Assembly (NCBI RefSeq): GCF_010686685.1
Contig: NZ_JAAGWD010000001.1
Span: 620,001 to 684,000, forward strand
DNA length: 64,000 bases
Source of the DNA: Pontibacter burrus
GTDB lineage: Bacteria; Bacteroidota; Bacteroidia; Cytophagales; Hymenobacteraceae
Reading direction: 5' to 3'
The notes beneath the pieces were generated by a model. That model searched no databases. It saw only the letters and a list, made by a program, of their open reading frames with translations, and had not been told where the DNA came from. Positions 34,599 through 44,451 of this stretch are shown here, piece by piece. Both the position numbers and the translations under genes were made by a program. How positions within the stretch are numbered: position 1 is the first letter of the stretch; every line of letters begins with the position of its first letter.

Positions 34599-35456
34599 TT
34601 ACCACTTAACTTTTTTCTGCCACTTGTTGCGCAAGTATACGGCAATACCGTTAAGCATAAAGGTAATAAAAAGTAATATGATTATAGCTGCAGCAGCATT
34701 GGTTGCAAAAGCAGCCTGCGGCCTCGATATCCAGTTAAAGATCTGGATTGGCAGTACGGTAAATTCATCCATCGGGGAGCTTGGAGCAAACGGCACATAA
34801 GCCAGTGCACCAATCACGATCAGTGGTGCAGCTTCGCCCACTGCTCTGGATAAAGCAAGGATAACACCCGTAAGGATACCGCCAAACGAAGCTGGCAGCA
34901 CCTGATACCAGGTAGTTTGCCACTTAGATGCACCTAAAGCGTAAGAGGCATCACGTATACTGCGCGGTACGGCCTTTATAGATTCGCGGGTGGTAACAAT
35001 AATGATCGGAAGCACCAGCAAAGCTAAGGTAAGCGAGCCGGCCAGCAAACTTCCGCCCAGTGCCATCATGCGGGCAAATATTTCCAGGCCAAGTAAGCCA
35101 TAGATAATAGATGGTACTCCGGCCAGGTTAGAAATGTTAACCTCCAGAAACGAAGCCAACCTGTTCTTTTTGCCATACTCTTCCAGGTAAATGCCTGCCG
35201 AGATACCTAACGGAAATGCGATCAGCGACGATAGTACCAGTACCCAGAGTGTCCCGATCCAAGCGGTATAAATACCTGCCCTTTCTGCTCTGCGAGATGG
35301 CAGGTTGTTCAGGAAATTCCAGTCGATGCGGCCAAGTCCGTCTATCAGAATGTTGAGCAGGAAAATAGCCAGCACCACCAAACCGATCAGGGTGCAGAAG
35401 ATGCCAAACCCCTGAAAGGCTTTGTCTTTTAATCTGTTTAGCTCCGAGTTAGTCAT
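34599..35456 (-). CDS. pstA: Phosphate ABC transporter permease PstA
   Basis: 285 residues with six membrane helices and the EAA-type loop [16 protein letters not shown] ... [21 protein letters not shown]. The start [10 protein letters not shown] at 35456 was chosen over an upstream in-frame ATG at 35519, because the longer form would add 21 residues encoded inside pstC and lacking similarity to permeases. With this start the gene overlaps pstC by 8 nt, a normal coupling arrangement. Confidence 0.96.
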   Translation of the reverse strand: MTNSELNRLKDKAFQGFGIFCTLIGLVVLAIFLLNILIDGLGRIDWNFLNNLPSRRAERAGIYTAWIGTLWVLVLSSLIAFPLGISAGIYLEEYGKKNRLASFLEVNISNLAGVPSIIYGLLGLEIFARMMALGGSLLAGSLTLALLVLPIIIVTTRESIKAVPRSIRDASYALGASKWQTTWYQVLPASFGGILTGVILALSRAVGEAAPLIVIGALAYVPFAPSSPMDEFTVLPIQIFNWISRPQAAFATNAAAAIIILLFITFMLNGIAVYLRNKWQKKVKW

Positions 35457-36324
35457 ACTTTTCCTGATATTTCTTCCTGATCCAGAAGCTGATGTTGTTA
35501 AGCGTAAACGTAAATACAAACAGGGTTAAACCTGCTGCGAAAATAGTACGGTATTCCAGCGAGCCGTGCGGTACATCGCCTAAGCTTACTTGTACAATGT
35601 AAGTTGTTATCGTTTCGATGGGCACCAATGGGTTTGCTGTTAAGCGCGGCTGCTGGCCGGCGGCAATGGCAACCAGCATGGTTTCGCCAACTGCCCTGGA
35701 GATAGCCAGGATGATAGAGACCAGGATACCTGACGAAGCGGCCGGAACCAGCACCCCAAACGCCGTCTGAAACTTGGTCGCTCCCATGCCATAGGCCCCT
35801 TCTCGCAACGATTTTGGCACCGCACTAATAGCATCTTCGCTCAGCGATGAGATCATCGGAATGATCATAATACCCATTACCATACCTGCTGAAAGGGAGT
35901 TAAAACCAGCCAGGTTAGGGATGAAACTCTGCAGGAATGGCGTAACCACAGTAAGGGCGAAGAAGCCATAAACTACTGTTGGTATAGTTGCCAGTATCTC
36001 CAGCATCGGTTTTATAGTTGCCCGGAAGGCTGGTGGCGCATATGTGTTCAGATAAATAGCTATAGTTAACCCGATTGGTAATGCTACAGCTATAGCGATG
36101 GCCGTAGTTAACATGGTACCCGCAACCAGCGGCAGAATACCAAAGTGCTTATCGGCAAAAAGGGGTGTCCACTGTGTATCTGTTAAAAAATCAACTATAG
36201 ATACCTCTTCAAAAAAAGTAAGCGACTCGGATAATAGCACCCAAATAATCCCGACCGTAACCAGAATAGTTATTACAGCTGACAGCCATAACAACCCTTC
36301 AATTATTTTTTCCTGTACTCTCAC
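35449..36324 (-). CDS. pstC: Phosphate ABC transporter permease PstC
   Basis: 291 residues with about six membrane helices, a large periplasmic loop after helix 1 ([20 protein letters not shown]) and the EAA-type loop [16 protein letters not shown] ... [23 protein letters not shown]. It pairs with PstA to form the channel. It lies 14 nt downstream of pstS. Confidence 0.97.
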   Translation of the reverse strand: MRVQEKIIEGLLWLSAVITILVTVGIIWVLLSESLTFFEEVSIVDFLTDTQWTPLFADKHFGILPLVAGTMLTTAIAIAVALPIGLTIAIYLNTYAPPAFRATIKPMLEILATIPTVVYGFFALTVVTPFLQSFIPNLAGFNSLSAGMVMGIMIIPMISSLSEDAISAVPKSLREGAYGMGATKFQTAFGVLVPAASSGILVSIILAISRAVGETMLVAIAAGQQPRLTANPLVPIETITTYIVQVSLGDVPHGSLEYRTIFAAGLTLFVFTFTLNNISFWIRKKYQEKYD

Positions 36325-36338
36325 GGTGTTTGTTTATG

Positions 36339-37355
36339 TTATTGAGCAATTTTTGTGGTATCGGTGTTACCGCCTGTAGTGGCACTAATGGTGTGTTTTG
36401 CCACAAACTGCTTAAATTTCTCGTGCTCATGCTTATACTTTTCATCTGGTAGCGGAATAAAGCCAACCTCACGACTCAGCGGCCCTGCGTTCTCAAAGTA
36501 AAAATCCATGAACCTGACAACCTGCGGCTTTTTTATAGCTTTGGAGCTTACATACAAAAACAAGGCGCGCGAAAGCGGCGCATAGCTGCCATCTTTTATA
36601 GATTCCAGAGATGGCAGAATAGGGCCTTTGCCATTACTCTCGTCTTCGTCGTCAACAGGTATGGCTTTCAGTTGCGCCTTGTTTTCTTCGTAGTATGCAT
36701 ACCCGAAAAAGCCCAGTGCATTAATATCTCCTGACACGCCTTGTACCAGAACGTTATCGTCTTCGCTGGCTGTAAAGTCGCCGCGGCTGGCATGGCTCTT
36801 GCCAACTATAGCTTCGGTAAAGTAGTCGTAAGTTCCTGATTCAACACCAGCGCCATATAAATTTATTGGGCGGTTAGGCCATTCGGGACGCACCTGGTTC
36901 CAGCGGGTAATTTTATTTTGTGCGGCAGGTTCCCATAGCATTTTAAGTTCTGCTACGGTTATATCTTTGGCCCAGGTGTTTTTCGGATTTACAACTATAG
37001 TTAACCCATCATACGCTACTGAGAGCTCGATATAGTCTATCCCGTTTTCATGGGCTGCTTCCGCCTCGCCTTCTTTTATAGAGCGGGATGCATTGCTGAT
37101 ATCTATCTCGCCGCGCGAGAACTTCTTAAAACCACCACCTGAGCCGGACACACCTATAGTTGTGCGCACATTAGGGGCAACATACCGGTACTCTTCGGCT
37201 ACCGCTTCGGTTATGGGATAGACAGTAGAAGAACCATCAATGGAAATATCGCCTTCCAACGTAAAGTCTGCATTTTCGTCGTACGTAGGGCCACAGGCTG
37301 TGGCAACCAGCGCAAGCAGCACCATGCAAACTTTTATAGGCTTAATATGCAGCAT
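36339..37355 (-). CDS. pstS: Phosphate-binding lipoprotein PstS
   Basis: 338 residues with a lipobox (LLALVATAC, Cys21). Phosphate-binding motifs: IDGSSTVYPIT (41-51), GVSGSGGGFKKFSRGEIDISNASR and GVESGTYDYFTEAI. The lipid anchor implies inner-membrane or outer-membrane attachment rather than a free periplasmic protein. It is the first gene of the pstSCAB-phoU operon. A triple GTTAAG repeat with 10-11 nt spacing lies about 140 nt upstream and may be a PHO-box-type operator. Confidence 0.95.
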   Translation of the reverse strand: MLHIKPIKVCMVLLALVATACGPTYDENADFTLEGDISIDGSSTVYPITEAVAEEYRYVAPNVRTTIGVSGSGGGFKKFSRGEIDISNASRSIKEGEAEAAHENGIDYIELSVAYDGLTIVVNPKNTWAKDITVAELKMLWEPAAQNKITRWNQVRPEWPNRPINLYGAGVESGTYDYFTEAIVGKSHASRGDFTASEDDNVLVQGVSGDINALGFFGYAYYEENKAQLKAIPVDDEDESNGKGPILPSLESIKDGSYAPLSRALFLYVSSKAIKKPQVVRFMDFYFENAGPLSREVGFIPLPDEKYKHEHEKFKQFVAKHTISATTGGNTDTTKIAQ

Positions 37356-37493
37356 AAGCAGCAGTTTTAATCGGTTTTGTACGCGTATTAAATACTAATG
37401 CTATAGTAGTTACCGAGTATTACGGCAACTATAGTTTAGCGGTACAAAATGACGGAGAAAAATGCTGTTTCGGAAGTTTTGGTTGTTATGATA

Positions 37494-37522
37494 TTGTTAA
37501 GCAATGTTAAGTTATTGTTAAG
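37494..37522 (-). promoter_or_regulatory. Possible PHO-box-type operator upstream of pstS
   Basis: Three GTTAAG copies at 37496, 37506 and 37517 (CTTAAC on the minus strand), spaced 10 and 11 nt, so they lie on one face of the helix. Direct repeats with 11-nt spacing are the design of PhoB/PhoP boxes; the core resembles the TTAACA repeats of Gram-positive PhoP. Functional assignment is inference. Confidence 0.5.
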
Positions 37523-37532
37523 TGCTCCGAGG

Positions 37533-38723
37533 CTACAGGGCAAGCTCCAGCTGAAGCCTGAACACGTAGGCCTCGCGCGTGCCATCAAAATCCCGTAGCG
37601 TAGCATCGCCCTGCACCTTTAAACTATGGCCTACAATATATTTTGATAAGCCAAGCGTGTATTGGTCTTCCGGTGTGATCTGAGTCTCAGCATCGGGATT
37701 AAAAGTGGTGTAACGTCCGGCCAGTTCCCAATTGCTTGGGAATAGGTAGCCTGCCTGCAGGTTAAATGCATTGCCGGTTACAAAGGTCTCTTCCACACCG
37801 CCGGTATCGTTTACCAAAACTACAGGGCTGCGTGGAGCACGTTTATCAGCGTATTCTGCCATTGCTGAAAAGCCTCTGTATTTAAACATAGCATCTACAA
37901 ATAAGGTGTGCAGGTTACGTTTCTGGCTGAGGAAATCGCCTAACTGGCCCTGCTCGCGGGTAGCGCCGTGGTTAAAATCGTATGCTGCTGCAAGGGCCAG
38001 CTTGGGTGTCTTTTCGCGGGCCAGGTCGCTACCTACATAATCGCCGTCATCTTCAAAAGCACCAAACGGCAGTACCTCAAAACGACCTGTATAATTATAT
38101 CCCCCTGCGTTGTTCACGGTAATATCACGGCCTTCGCCCATGCTCATCGAAACTGTTTCGCGGAACACCATTCGGCCTGCTTCATGCTCATGATGCAACT
38201 GCAGACCGGCATCGCGGTCTATATTAAAGCGAGAATTAAGCAGGCTGCGGTCAACAAACTGCATTTTCTGCGATGAGACGATACGCTCGCGGTTGCCTGG
38301 CAGTTTGGTCTGTCCTACCCATAAACTAAAGTTGGGTGCAAAATTCCATTTGGCAACCGCATCCAGTATCATGTTATCGGCATTATTCGTCTGCTCGGGT
38401 ATGTCGCTGCCAATGTCGCTGTTGCTCAGGCCAAGTTCTATCTTATAGGTTAGTTTCGGATTATAGGCGAACCCTTCAAATTTCAGGCGTGCCCTCCTGA
38501 TCAGAAAGCGGTCGTCCCAGTTTTTGGTAACCGGATTGTTGCCTCCCTGGTACAGCAGCTGGAAGCGTGTACCTAGCTTAAGACTAAAGGACGAGTCGGC
38601 GGCAACAAACTGCAACCCTTTGCCAAATTTAGACTGATGTATAGTTTGTGCTTGCGCTTCAGATGTGGCCAAGAGCGCGAGGCTGCCTGCCAGTAAGAGG
38701 ATACACTTTAAATTAAACTTCAC
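37533..38723 (-). CDS. Phosphate-selective porin (OprO/OprP type)
   Basis: 396 residues with a signal peptide (MKFNLKCILLLAGSLALLAT ... AQA). The mature protein is a beta-barrel with KLGTRFQLLYQGG, FLIRRARLKFEGFAYNPKLTYKIEL and WVGQTKLPGNRERIVSSQKMQFVDRS, the signature stretch of the OprO/P family, and ends RLQLELAL. It forms an anion/phosphate-selective channel in the outer membrane. It lies directly upstream of pstS in the same orientation, supporting a phosphate role. Confidence 0.92.
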   Translation of the reverse strand: MKFNLKCILLLAGSLALLATSEAQAQTIHQSKFGKGLQFVAADSSFSLKLGTRFQLLYQGGNNPVTKNWDDRFLIRRARLKFEGFAYNPKLTYKIELGLSNSDIGSDIPEQTNNADNMILDAVAKWNFAPNFSLWVGQTKLPGNRERIVSSQKMQFVDRSLLNSRFNIDRDAGLQLHHEHEAGRMVFRETVSMSMGEGRDITVNNAGGYNYTGRFEVLPFGAFEDDGDYVGSDLAREKTPKLALAAAYDFNHGATREQGQLGDFLSQKRNLHTLFVDAMFKYRGFSAMAEYADKRAPRSPVVLVNDTGGVEETFVTGNAFNLQAGYLFPSNWELAGRYTTFNPDAETQITPEDQYTLGLSKYIVGHSLKVQGDATLRDFDGTREAYVFRLQLELAL

Positions 38724-38831
38724 TATAAGTTAGTTTGAAATGAAAACAGGTTCAGATACGCAGATTTTCAGGAATGTTATGTTTTGCCGAACTATAGCAT
38801 TCCCACAGAGGCTTCGGTGTCTTAAAAAAAT

Positions 38832-38863
38832 ATGCCTGTCACCTATCGTCAGGTAACAGGCAT
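38832..38863 (-). terminator. Terminator of the second porin gene
   Basis: ATGCCTGT-ACCT pairs with AGGT-ACAGGCAT (one bulged mismatch), followed on the minus strand by ATTTTTTT. Confidence 0.85.
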
Positions 38864-38874
38864 ACTATACTTGA

Positions 38875-40152
38875 TTAAAAACTGAACTGTGCCTGTAGTC
38901 TCAGGCGGTTGCCGTGCTGCCTGTTGTTCAGGTTTGCGGCGTTGCTTGAAGTTCTGTCGCCTATACTATAGTCAGCAGTAAGCTCCAGGTTTTTTATCAC
39001 CTGCCACTCAACACCAAGTTCGGTTTCGAAAACTGTATAGCTGGTGGCATCGCGCTCATGCTTTTTACCACCGTCGTAGTACTGAACCTTCACAAATGGT
39101 ATCAGCACCTGCTCGTCCAACTCTATTCTGTACATAGTTTGAGCGTAGCCACCGTGCAGGTCTTTTACTTTTATAGTTGATGTGGCCGGATCAAACTCAG
39201 GGCCGCGGCCTATATTATATTCTGCCTGAAAACCCAGTGGCTGCGGGTATACAACTATAGTTGCTGCAATACGCTCATCTATAAAACCATCTTTAGCCTG
39301 GCTGGCATTGGGTATAGTTACACCAGCAGAAAGCTGGTCAGGGGTAACAGTGTACTTTCCGGTATAAGCCTGTAAGCCCGGCTCAATAATCTGTTTGCTG
39401 CCCACCTGCAATGGATAAGACACGCGGGCCACCACATGCTGCGAGTTATTAGCCTCTGGTTTGTTAGCAGTTTGCCCGTTAAAGATACCAAGCCCGAAAA
39501 CGCCGTAGTCGCCGGAGCCTTTTAAACCTTCGTCAGTCAGCATTTTAAAACGCTCTCTGATTTTTTCAGGCGCCCAGTAAAAGAAAATACCCAGGTCACG
39601 CTCGTTCGCGATGCCGCTGTTCAGGGCATCGTTACGGTCTAAGGTTAAGCGGGTGCTGCTCGATTGCAGGTTCTCGAAACCATACGGTATTTTACTTTGC
39701 CCAATTCTGAAACGGAATTCTTTTTGTTTATCTATGGCTACGTCAAAATAGGCATCGCGCAGCTGCAAAAAGTTCAAAGCGCTGGAAGATGCCGACGATG
39801 CCAAATCGGGTTGTATATAAAATGAGATGCGATCGGTAATGTTGCCGCTAAAAACAAGTCGGGCCCGACGGATAAACAAACCACCATTTTCACCTAATGA
39901 TCTGTCGCACTGGTCGCATTTCAGCTGGTCGTTTGTCTCGAACAGGCGGTTGTACCTTACCTGTGCGTATCCGCGGATAGAAATAATATCATACCAGGAC
40001 TTTTTCTTAGTTTTTTCGGCTGCCGGTGTTTGCGTTGCTGCCACTATAGTTTGTGTGGAGTCTATAGTTTGCGCCTGTGCCTGGTTAGTTAAACTATAGC
40101 CAAAAGCTGCTCCTATAGTTAAGGCTACAGCAAGTAGGTTTTTAAAAATCAT
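38875..40152 (-). CDS. Second OprO/OprP-type porin
   Basis: 425 residues: signal peptide up to about residue 28 (GYSLTNQAQAQ), then a periplasmic linker and barrel with IRGYAQVRYNRLFETND, GGLFIRRARLVFSGNITDRI, RFRIGQSKIPYGFENLQSSS and a C-terminal LRLQAQFSF. It contains an unusual loop CDQCDRS with two cysteines near residue 80, absent from the neighbouring porin. It is divergent in sequence from that porin, so a different anion specificity (polyphosphate, pyrophosphate or organophosphate) is possible. It has its own terminator and a phased GTTA repeat about 150 nt upstream. Confidence 0.9.
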   Translation of the reverse strand: MIFKNLLAVALTIGAAFGYSLTNQAQAQTIDSTQTIVAATQTPAAEKTKKKSWYDIISIRGYAQVRYNRLFETNDQLKCDQCDRSLGENGGLFIRRARLVFSGNITDRISFYIQPDLASSASSSALNFLQLRDAYFDVAIDKQKEFRFRIGQSKIPYGFENLQSSSTRLTLDRNDALNSGIANERDLGIFFYWAPEKIRERFKMLTDEGLKGSGDYGVFGLGIFNGQTANKPEANNSQHVVARVSYPLQVGSKQIIEPGLQAYTGKYTVTPDQLSAGVTIPNASQAKDGFIDERIAATIVVYPQPLGFQAEYNIGRGPEFDPATSTIKVKDLHGGYAQTMYRIELDEQVLIPFVKVQYYDGGKKHERDATSYTVFETELGVEWQVIKNLELTADYSIGDRTSSNAANLNNRQHGNRLRLQAQFSF

Positions 40153-40303
40153 TTTTGGTGAGATTAAGTTACTAGCTGCTTCGTCTTTTTCTGTTGCTTA
40201 GTCAAGGCATAACAGAAAAACAGCTCCCCGAAACATAAAAACCTTCAACACAAAAAGTTAAAGAGTTGTGTTGCTTCAGGATGTGCAAAATTCGAATGTT
40301 AAT

Positions 40304-40330
40304 GTTACTTGTTTGTTAGCTCAAAGTTAA
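40304..40330 (-). promoter_or_regulatory. Possible PHO-box-type operator upstream of the second porin
   Basis: GTTAC at 40304, GTTAG at 40315 and GTTAA at 40326: three GTTA cores with exact 11-nt spacing, about 150 nt before the porin ATG, close to the distance seen for pstS. An extra GTTAA lies on each side (40298, 40331). Confidence 0.5.
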
Positions 40331-40411
40331 GTTAATATTACCAATACTGGGCACTGGGTGCCACCTCAGCTGAGAGGTATAAACCTGGCTTATACCCTTA
40401 AGCACAAAAAA

Positions 40412-40441
40412 GGCTGCCACAAAGATATCTTTGTAGCAGCC
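40412..40441 (-). terminator. Terminator of the beta-helix lipoprotein gene
   Basis: GGCTGC..ACAAAGAT pairs with ATCTTTGT..GCAGCC with one mismatch. On the minus strand it is followed by TTTTTTGTG. Confidence 0.9.
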
Positions 40442-40463
40442 CCAATATAGTTGTCAATTCTGT

Positions 40464-41597
40464 CTAGAATCTGTAATCGGTCCAGCTAAATACTGAAGTG
40501 TTCGCGCCGGTGTTCGCACTGTTAGCTTTAATGTTAGCGTTGTCAGGGTTTTTAACTACCTGGCCTTTAACTGTTACACCAGTATGATGATACTCGATAA
40601 CGGTGTTCGCATTTCCATTGCCTTTTCCGTCAGTCAGGTCGATCAGGTCTGCTACAGAACCGCCTTTAACCAGGAGGTTGGTGATATTGGCTTTAGCGCC
40701 TCTGCGTACTTTTACAGCATCCTGCATCTCGAAAGTAGACTCGTTCACGATCGTGATGTTTTTGAAGGTGAAGTTAGACTGGTTCACATCGCCCGGAGTG
40801 TTGCCATCCAGGTTTCCATCCAGCTCAGCACCTCTTGGGTCAGACTCCGTACTGGTATAGCCAGCTTTCCAAACGCCATAAGCGTTGTCCAGCGTGCCCG
40901 ACCAGCCCTGTGTTACGTCGAACATATCGTCATCAGAGTCTACCACCAGCAGGTTCTTCACGTTTACGGAACCGCCAAAAAACTCAATAGCGTCGTCAGC
41001 ACCGTATGGTATGTAAACGTTCTCGATTTTTGTGCCGCTACCCACGCCATTTAGCGTTAAGCCATTGTGTTCAATATCAGCCGAGGATTTTGCGCCCGTA
41101 TACTCCAGGATAAGGTATTCGATTGAGCCTGAGTTGTCGCTGTTATTGTCGCCACCATAAATAACAGCCGGGTTAATTTCGGTGGTGCTGGTGGTAACTT
41201 TGCCAGCCGGGCCGGAAAGCCTTGCCTTACCGTTAATGATCAAACCACCCCAGTCGCCCTGAGAAGGGTTAGCCGCTGCAGATGTTATTTTTACTGGTTT
41301 ATCGGCTGTACCATTAACAAAGATTTGCCCTCCTTGCTCAACAAGAATGTATTTGTTAAATCCTTTTTCAGCTTTAATAACCGTACCTGCCGGGATCCGG
41401 AGCTTACCGCCGTTAACCACTAGCAACGGGCCAGTTAATTTGTACTCTACTTTTGGATCAAGGGTCACATCAGCAGAAATGTCACCGCTCAACTCACTGT
41501 TGATGCCAGCCTTAGGTTCCGGGGTTGTACCTTCATCATCTTTGCAAGAGAATAATCCCAGCGGAAGCAGCAGCAGGTAAAGGAATGTCTTTTTCAT
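40464..41597 (-). CDS. Beta-helix-like surface lipoprotein linked to the TonB receptor
   Basis: 377 residues. The signal MKKTFLYLLLLPLGLFSC has Cys18 as the lipidated residue. The mature chain repeats short strands and turns (LLVVNGGKLRIPAGTVIKAE, GGLIINGKARLSGPAG, IEYLILEYTGAK, VKNLLVVDSDDDMFD, FKNITIVNEST), typical of a right-handed parallel beta-helix. Asp-rich turns (DSDDDMFDVTQG) could bind calcium. It lies 71 nt downstream of the TonB-dependent receptor in the same orientation and is very likely its co-transcribed partner lipoprotein, filling the place a SusD protein has elsewhere. The substrate is unknown; the setting suggests a phosphorus compound. Confidence 0.8.
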   Translation of the reverse strand: MKKTFLYLLLLPLGLFSCKDDEGTTPEPKAGINSELSGDISADVTLDPKVEYKLTGPLLVVNGGKLRIPAGTVIKAEKGFNKYILVEQGGQIFVNGTADKPVKITSAAANPSQGDWGGLIINGKARLSGPAGKVTTSTTEINPAVIYGGDNNSDNSGSIEYLILEYTGAKSSADIEHNGLTLNGVGSGTKIENVYIPYGADDAIEFFGGSVNVKNLLVVDSDDDMFDVTQGWSGTLDNAYGVWKAGYTSTESDPRGAELDGNLDGNTPGDVNQSNFTFKNITIVNESTFEMQDAVKVRRGAKANITNLLVKGGSVADLIDLTDGKGNGNANTVIEYHHTGVTVKGQVVKNPDNANIKANSANTGANTSVFSWTDYRF

Positions 41598-41668
41598 TTT
41601 TTCTTAATTGTTTATGCGAATTTAGAATTGGAAGATTAACTGAGTATGAAGGGAGTTTTATCTAATTG

Positions 41669-44395
41669 TTAAAACTGGTAGGTCATACCAAAGTCGAATT
41701 GAACCCCTCTTTTATAGCTGCCGATGGTAACGCTTTGCCCTTTTGTATCTGAGCCGGCACCTTCTCTGGTAAGCTTATAGGCAGGGTTTAAGAGGTTTTT
41801 AGCTTTTAAACTGAGTTTAAGATGTTCGTTAAGGCCCACTGCGGTAACAAAGTCCAGGGTGGTGATGCTTTCCTCAATCAGGTTGTTGTAGCCACGTGTA
41901 CCAATGGTGTGCACTTTGTCGCTCAGGTAGTTTAAAACCAGTGCTGACGTGACGTCTACATTTCTGTCGGTTACCAGGTTGTAGGTCAGGTCTGCATTGA
42001 GTATGTAAGGTGTGGCGCCCTCCAAAGTAGAAGAGGTGTTTTGCACAAAGAAGTCTGGTAAATTTACATTCGTGTGGATGTAGGACGCATTCAGACCACC
42101 ATTCAGGCGATGTTTCTCGGCAAGGTTTAGCAGCGATTTTCTTACTTCTACCTCTATACCGGCGGCTACTGCATGATCCGAAATATTGTCGTAGGTTGCT
42201 AAGCCTGCTGAGTTACCCTGGTCTACCCGTGCAATTGGTTTGAGGATGTGTTTGTAAAAAGCATTTACCGATATCTGCTCACTTGCTGAAGGGTAATAAT
42301 CCCATTTCAGGTCGAAGTTGTAATTGGTCGACGGTTTCAGATTTGGGTTACCATTTTCAGGGCCAAAGATCCCCTGGTAAGTGAAGGGCGATACCTCTTT
42401 ATCCTGAGGCAGGGTATAGGTTCGGCTGATGCCCGTTCTGATATGGTTTTTATCGTCGAGCTCGTATTTGGCATTGAAGCTGGGCGACAGAAAGAGCTCA
42501 TCTATAGTGTTAGACCCCTGATCAGCGCCGCGGTTAACATTATAGTTAATCTTCATGTTAATATCATCTGCCCGTAAGCCTGCATTTAAAGTAAGCCTTT
42601 CTCCAACTTTATGTACCAGGTCGGCATAGGCACCATGGTTATTCCATTCCACATCGTACGTGTCGTTGAAGTGCTCAATTTTGAAATTGCCATTATCTAA
42701 ACTCTCCTGGTTAAAGTATGGGTCGAGGCGGATATCATCTAATCTGAAAGTAGGGAGCGTGCCCTGCCCACCAGACCAGATCAGGTTGTAGATCGGGGCT
42801 GAGAAGGTTTTGTTACTTACCTTGCCACTATAGCCGACTTCGATGTAGGATAATTTATCCGGGTCCGTTGAAAGCGCGTATTGCAGGTTAACTTTAGGGA
42901 TAACAGCTGTTTCTGTTATGCTACTGTTGAAGCGCTGGTTTCTGCCTTCTCCCATACCAAGCTCCACCATACCATTTCCGATGGATGGCAGCATAAAAGT
43001 TCTGCGGTCAGGCTCCTGGCCAAACACATGGTTTACTGCAGCCCCTATGTTGTATTTTATTCTGTCAGATAAGTTTCCGCTCCAGATAAGCTGGTTAATG
43101 AAAACCGAGTTGTCGTTGATTTGCAGGCGCCTGGTATGACCTTCTGAATTAAAATCCTCTGCTTTCTGGAATTTCTCTGTTTCCCTGCCATAGAAACTAT
43201 AAGCGGCAGCCGTGGCTGTATGCAGATACAGCGAATTGAAATTCAGTTTACTGTTATTCAGATCGAACTCCAGGTTACCCGCCAGCATGTGAGAGGCACT
43301 GCGCATAGACTGCTGATAGTTAAAATCTTTAAAAGGATTCTCTGGGTTGGTAGCTGTAATTAAACGGGATACACCTTCCTGGTAATGGTACTTATTATCC
43401 ATAGAGCCCATTACAAAAAAGCGGTGTTTGTCCAGGAACCGGCTGCCCCCCGAGAAGGAAATGCCGCTGTTGAGAAGAGGTTTTTTTTGTATCGGGTCAA
43501 GCGATGTGTTGAAGGAGTGATTGGTTACAAACTCCTGGCCGTTCCTGTTCTTCGGACCTTGTGATGCGGTGGCATAGCCAAGTTTATTCATGCCATCGGG
43601 AAGGTAAAAATTTCTGCCTGGCACCTGGCTGTTTACTCCGGTTGAGATTCCGATCTGAAAAGCATTGTCGTCAACAAGTTCTTTCGAATTAATATTGATT
43701 AAAGCGCCTCCCACATCCCCATGCATCGAGGCGGAGAAAACTTTGTTCAGGTCAACTGATTTTATCATGTCGCTCGTAAAAAAGTCGAGCGAGATATTCT
43801 TGAACTGAGGGTCTTCAGAGGGAATGGCAAACCCGTTCAGGGTGGTCGTGTTATAGCGGTCGCCCAACCCGCGGACGAACACGTTTTTTACACCAGCTTG
43901 CTTCGAAATACCTGAGATCTTGGCAACTGCGCCTTCAGCATCGCTGACGCCTTTACGGGAGAGTTCCTGTGCACCGATTGCCTGTGTTGCTATGACTGAT
44001 TTTTTCTGATCTAAAAAGAGAATTTGCTCTGTTTCCCTGTTTCCTTTAGCGGTTACAACTATCTCTGATAGCTGCGAGGCACTTTGTTCCATCGTAACAT
44101 TTACGATGGCTGCTTTGCCTGACGAAACAGTTATGCCGGTAATTATCTTTGGCGTGTACGAAAGACTGTTTATCTCTAAGGTATAGGTCCCTTCTTTTAC
44201 ATTGTTGATACGGAAATTCCCTGAAACATCAGAAGGTGCTCCGAGGCCGGCTCCCTGCACCTTTATGATTGCGCCGATGATCTCTTCGTTGGTATCAGCG
44301 TCTTTCACGATACCCTGTATACTGCCAGTTTGGGCTTGCAATCCTATAAAGGAGGTAAACAGGAAAAATAGAACTGTGGTGAGAATTTGTCGCAT
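41669..44395 (-). CDS. TonB-dependent receptor with CarboxypepD_reg-like N-terminal domain
   Basis: 908 residues: signal peptide (to about residue 21, LQAQ), a carboxypeptidase regulatory-like domain (GSIQGIVKDADTNEEIIGAI), then the plug (QELSRKGVSDAEGAVAKISG ... VFVRGLGDRYNTTTLNGF) and a 22-strand barrel ending RGVQFDFGMTYQF. It imports a large or scarce solute across the outer membrane using TonB energy. No SusD homologue follows; instead a beta-helix lipoprotein does. Its position beside the pst/porin genes, and a phased ATTAA/GTTAA repeat upstream, point to uptake of phosphorylated compounds under phosphate limitation (inference). Confidence 0.92.
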   Translation of the reverse strand: MRQILTTVLFFLFTSFIGLQAQTGSIQGIVKDADTNEEIIGAIIKVQGAGLGAPSDVSGNFRINNVKEGTYTLEINSLSYTPKIITGITVSSGKAAIVNVTMEQSASQLSEIVVTAKGNRETEQILFLDQKKSVIATQAIGAQELSRKGVSDAEGAVAKISGISKQAGVKNVFVRGLGDRYNTTTLNGFAIPSEDPQFKNISLDFFTSDMIKSVDLNKVFSASMHGDVGGALININSKELVDDNAFQIGISTGVNSQVPGRNFYLPDGMNKLGYATASQGPKNRNGQEFVTNHSFNTSLDPIQKKPLLNSGISFSGGSRFLDKHRFFVMGSMDNKYHYQEGVSRLITATNPENPFKDFNYQQSMRSASHMLAGNLEFDLNNSKLNFNSLYLHTATAAAYSFYGRETEKFQKAEDFNSEGHTRRLQINDNSVFINQLIWSGNLSDRIKYNIGAAVNHVFGQEPDRRTFMLPSIGNGMVELGMGEGRNQRFNSSITETAVIPKVNLQYALSTDPDKLSYIEVGYSGKVSNKTFSAPIYNLIWSGGQGTLPTFRLDDIRLDPYFNQESLDNGNFKIEHFNDTYDVEWNNHGAYADLVHKVGERLTLNAGLRADDINMKINYNVNRGADQGSNTIDELFLSPSFNAKYELDDKNHIRTGISRTYTLPQDKEVSPFTYQGIFGPENGNPNLKPSTNYNFDLKWDYYPSASEQISVNAFYKHILKPIARVDQGNSAGLATYDNISDHAVAAGIEVEVRKSLLNLAEKHRLNGGLNASYIHTNVNLPDFFVQNTSSTLEGATPYILNADLTYNLVTDRNVDVTSALVLNYLSDKVHTIGTRGYNNLIEESITTLDFVTAVGLNEHLKLSLKAKNLLNPAYKLTREGAGSDTKGQSVTIGSYKRGVQFDFGMTYQF

Positions 44396-44451
44396 AACTA
44401 GTTATAGTCTTTTTTGATGCGACAAAGGTAGACGGGCTATATTATCTCATT

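Noticed and set aside
38724..38874. Fourth PHO-box-like repeat upstream of the first porin (37533-38723)
   Set aside because: Only isolated GTTA words (38729, 38776) without 11-nt phasing.
41669..44395. SusC of a polysaccharide utilisation locus
   Set aside because: No SusD homologue or glycoside hydrolase is adjacent; the partner is a beta-helix lipoprotein and the setting is phosphate genes.
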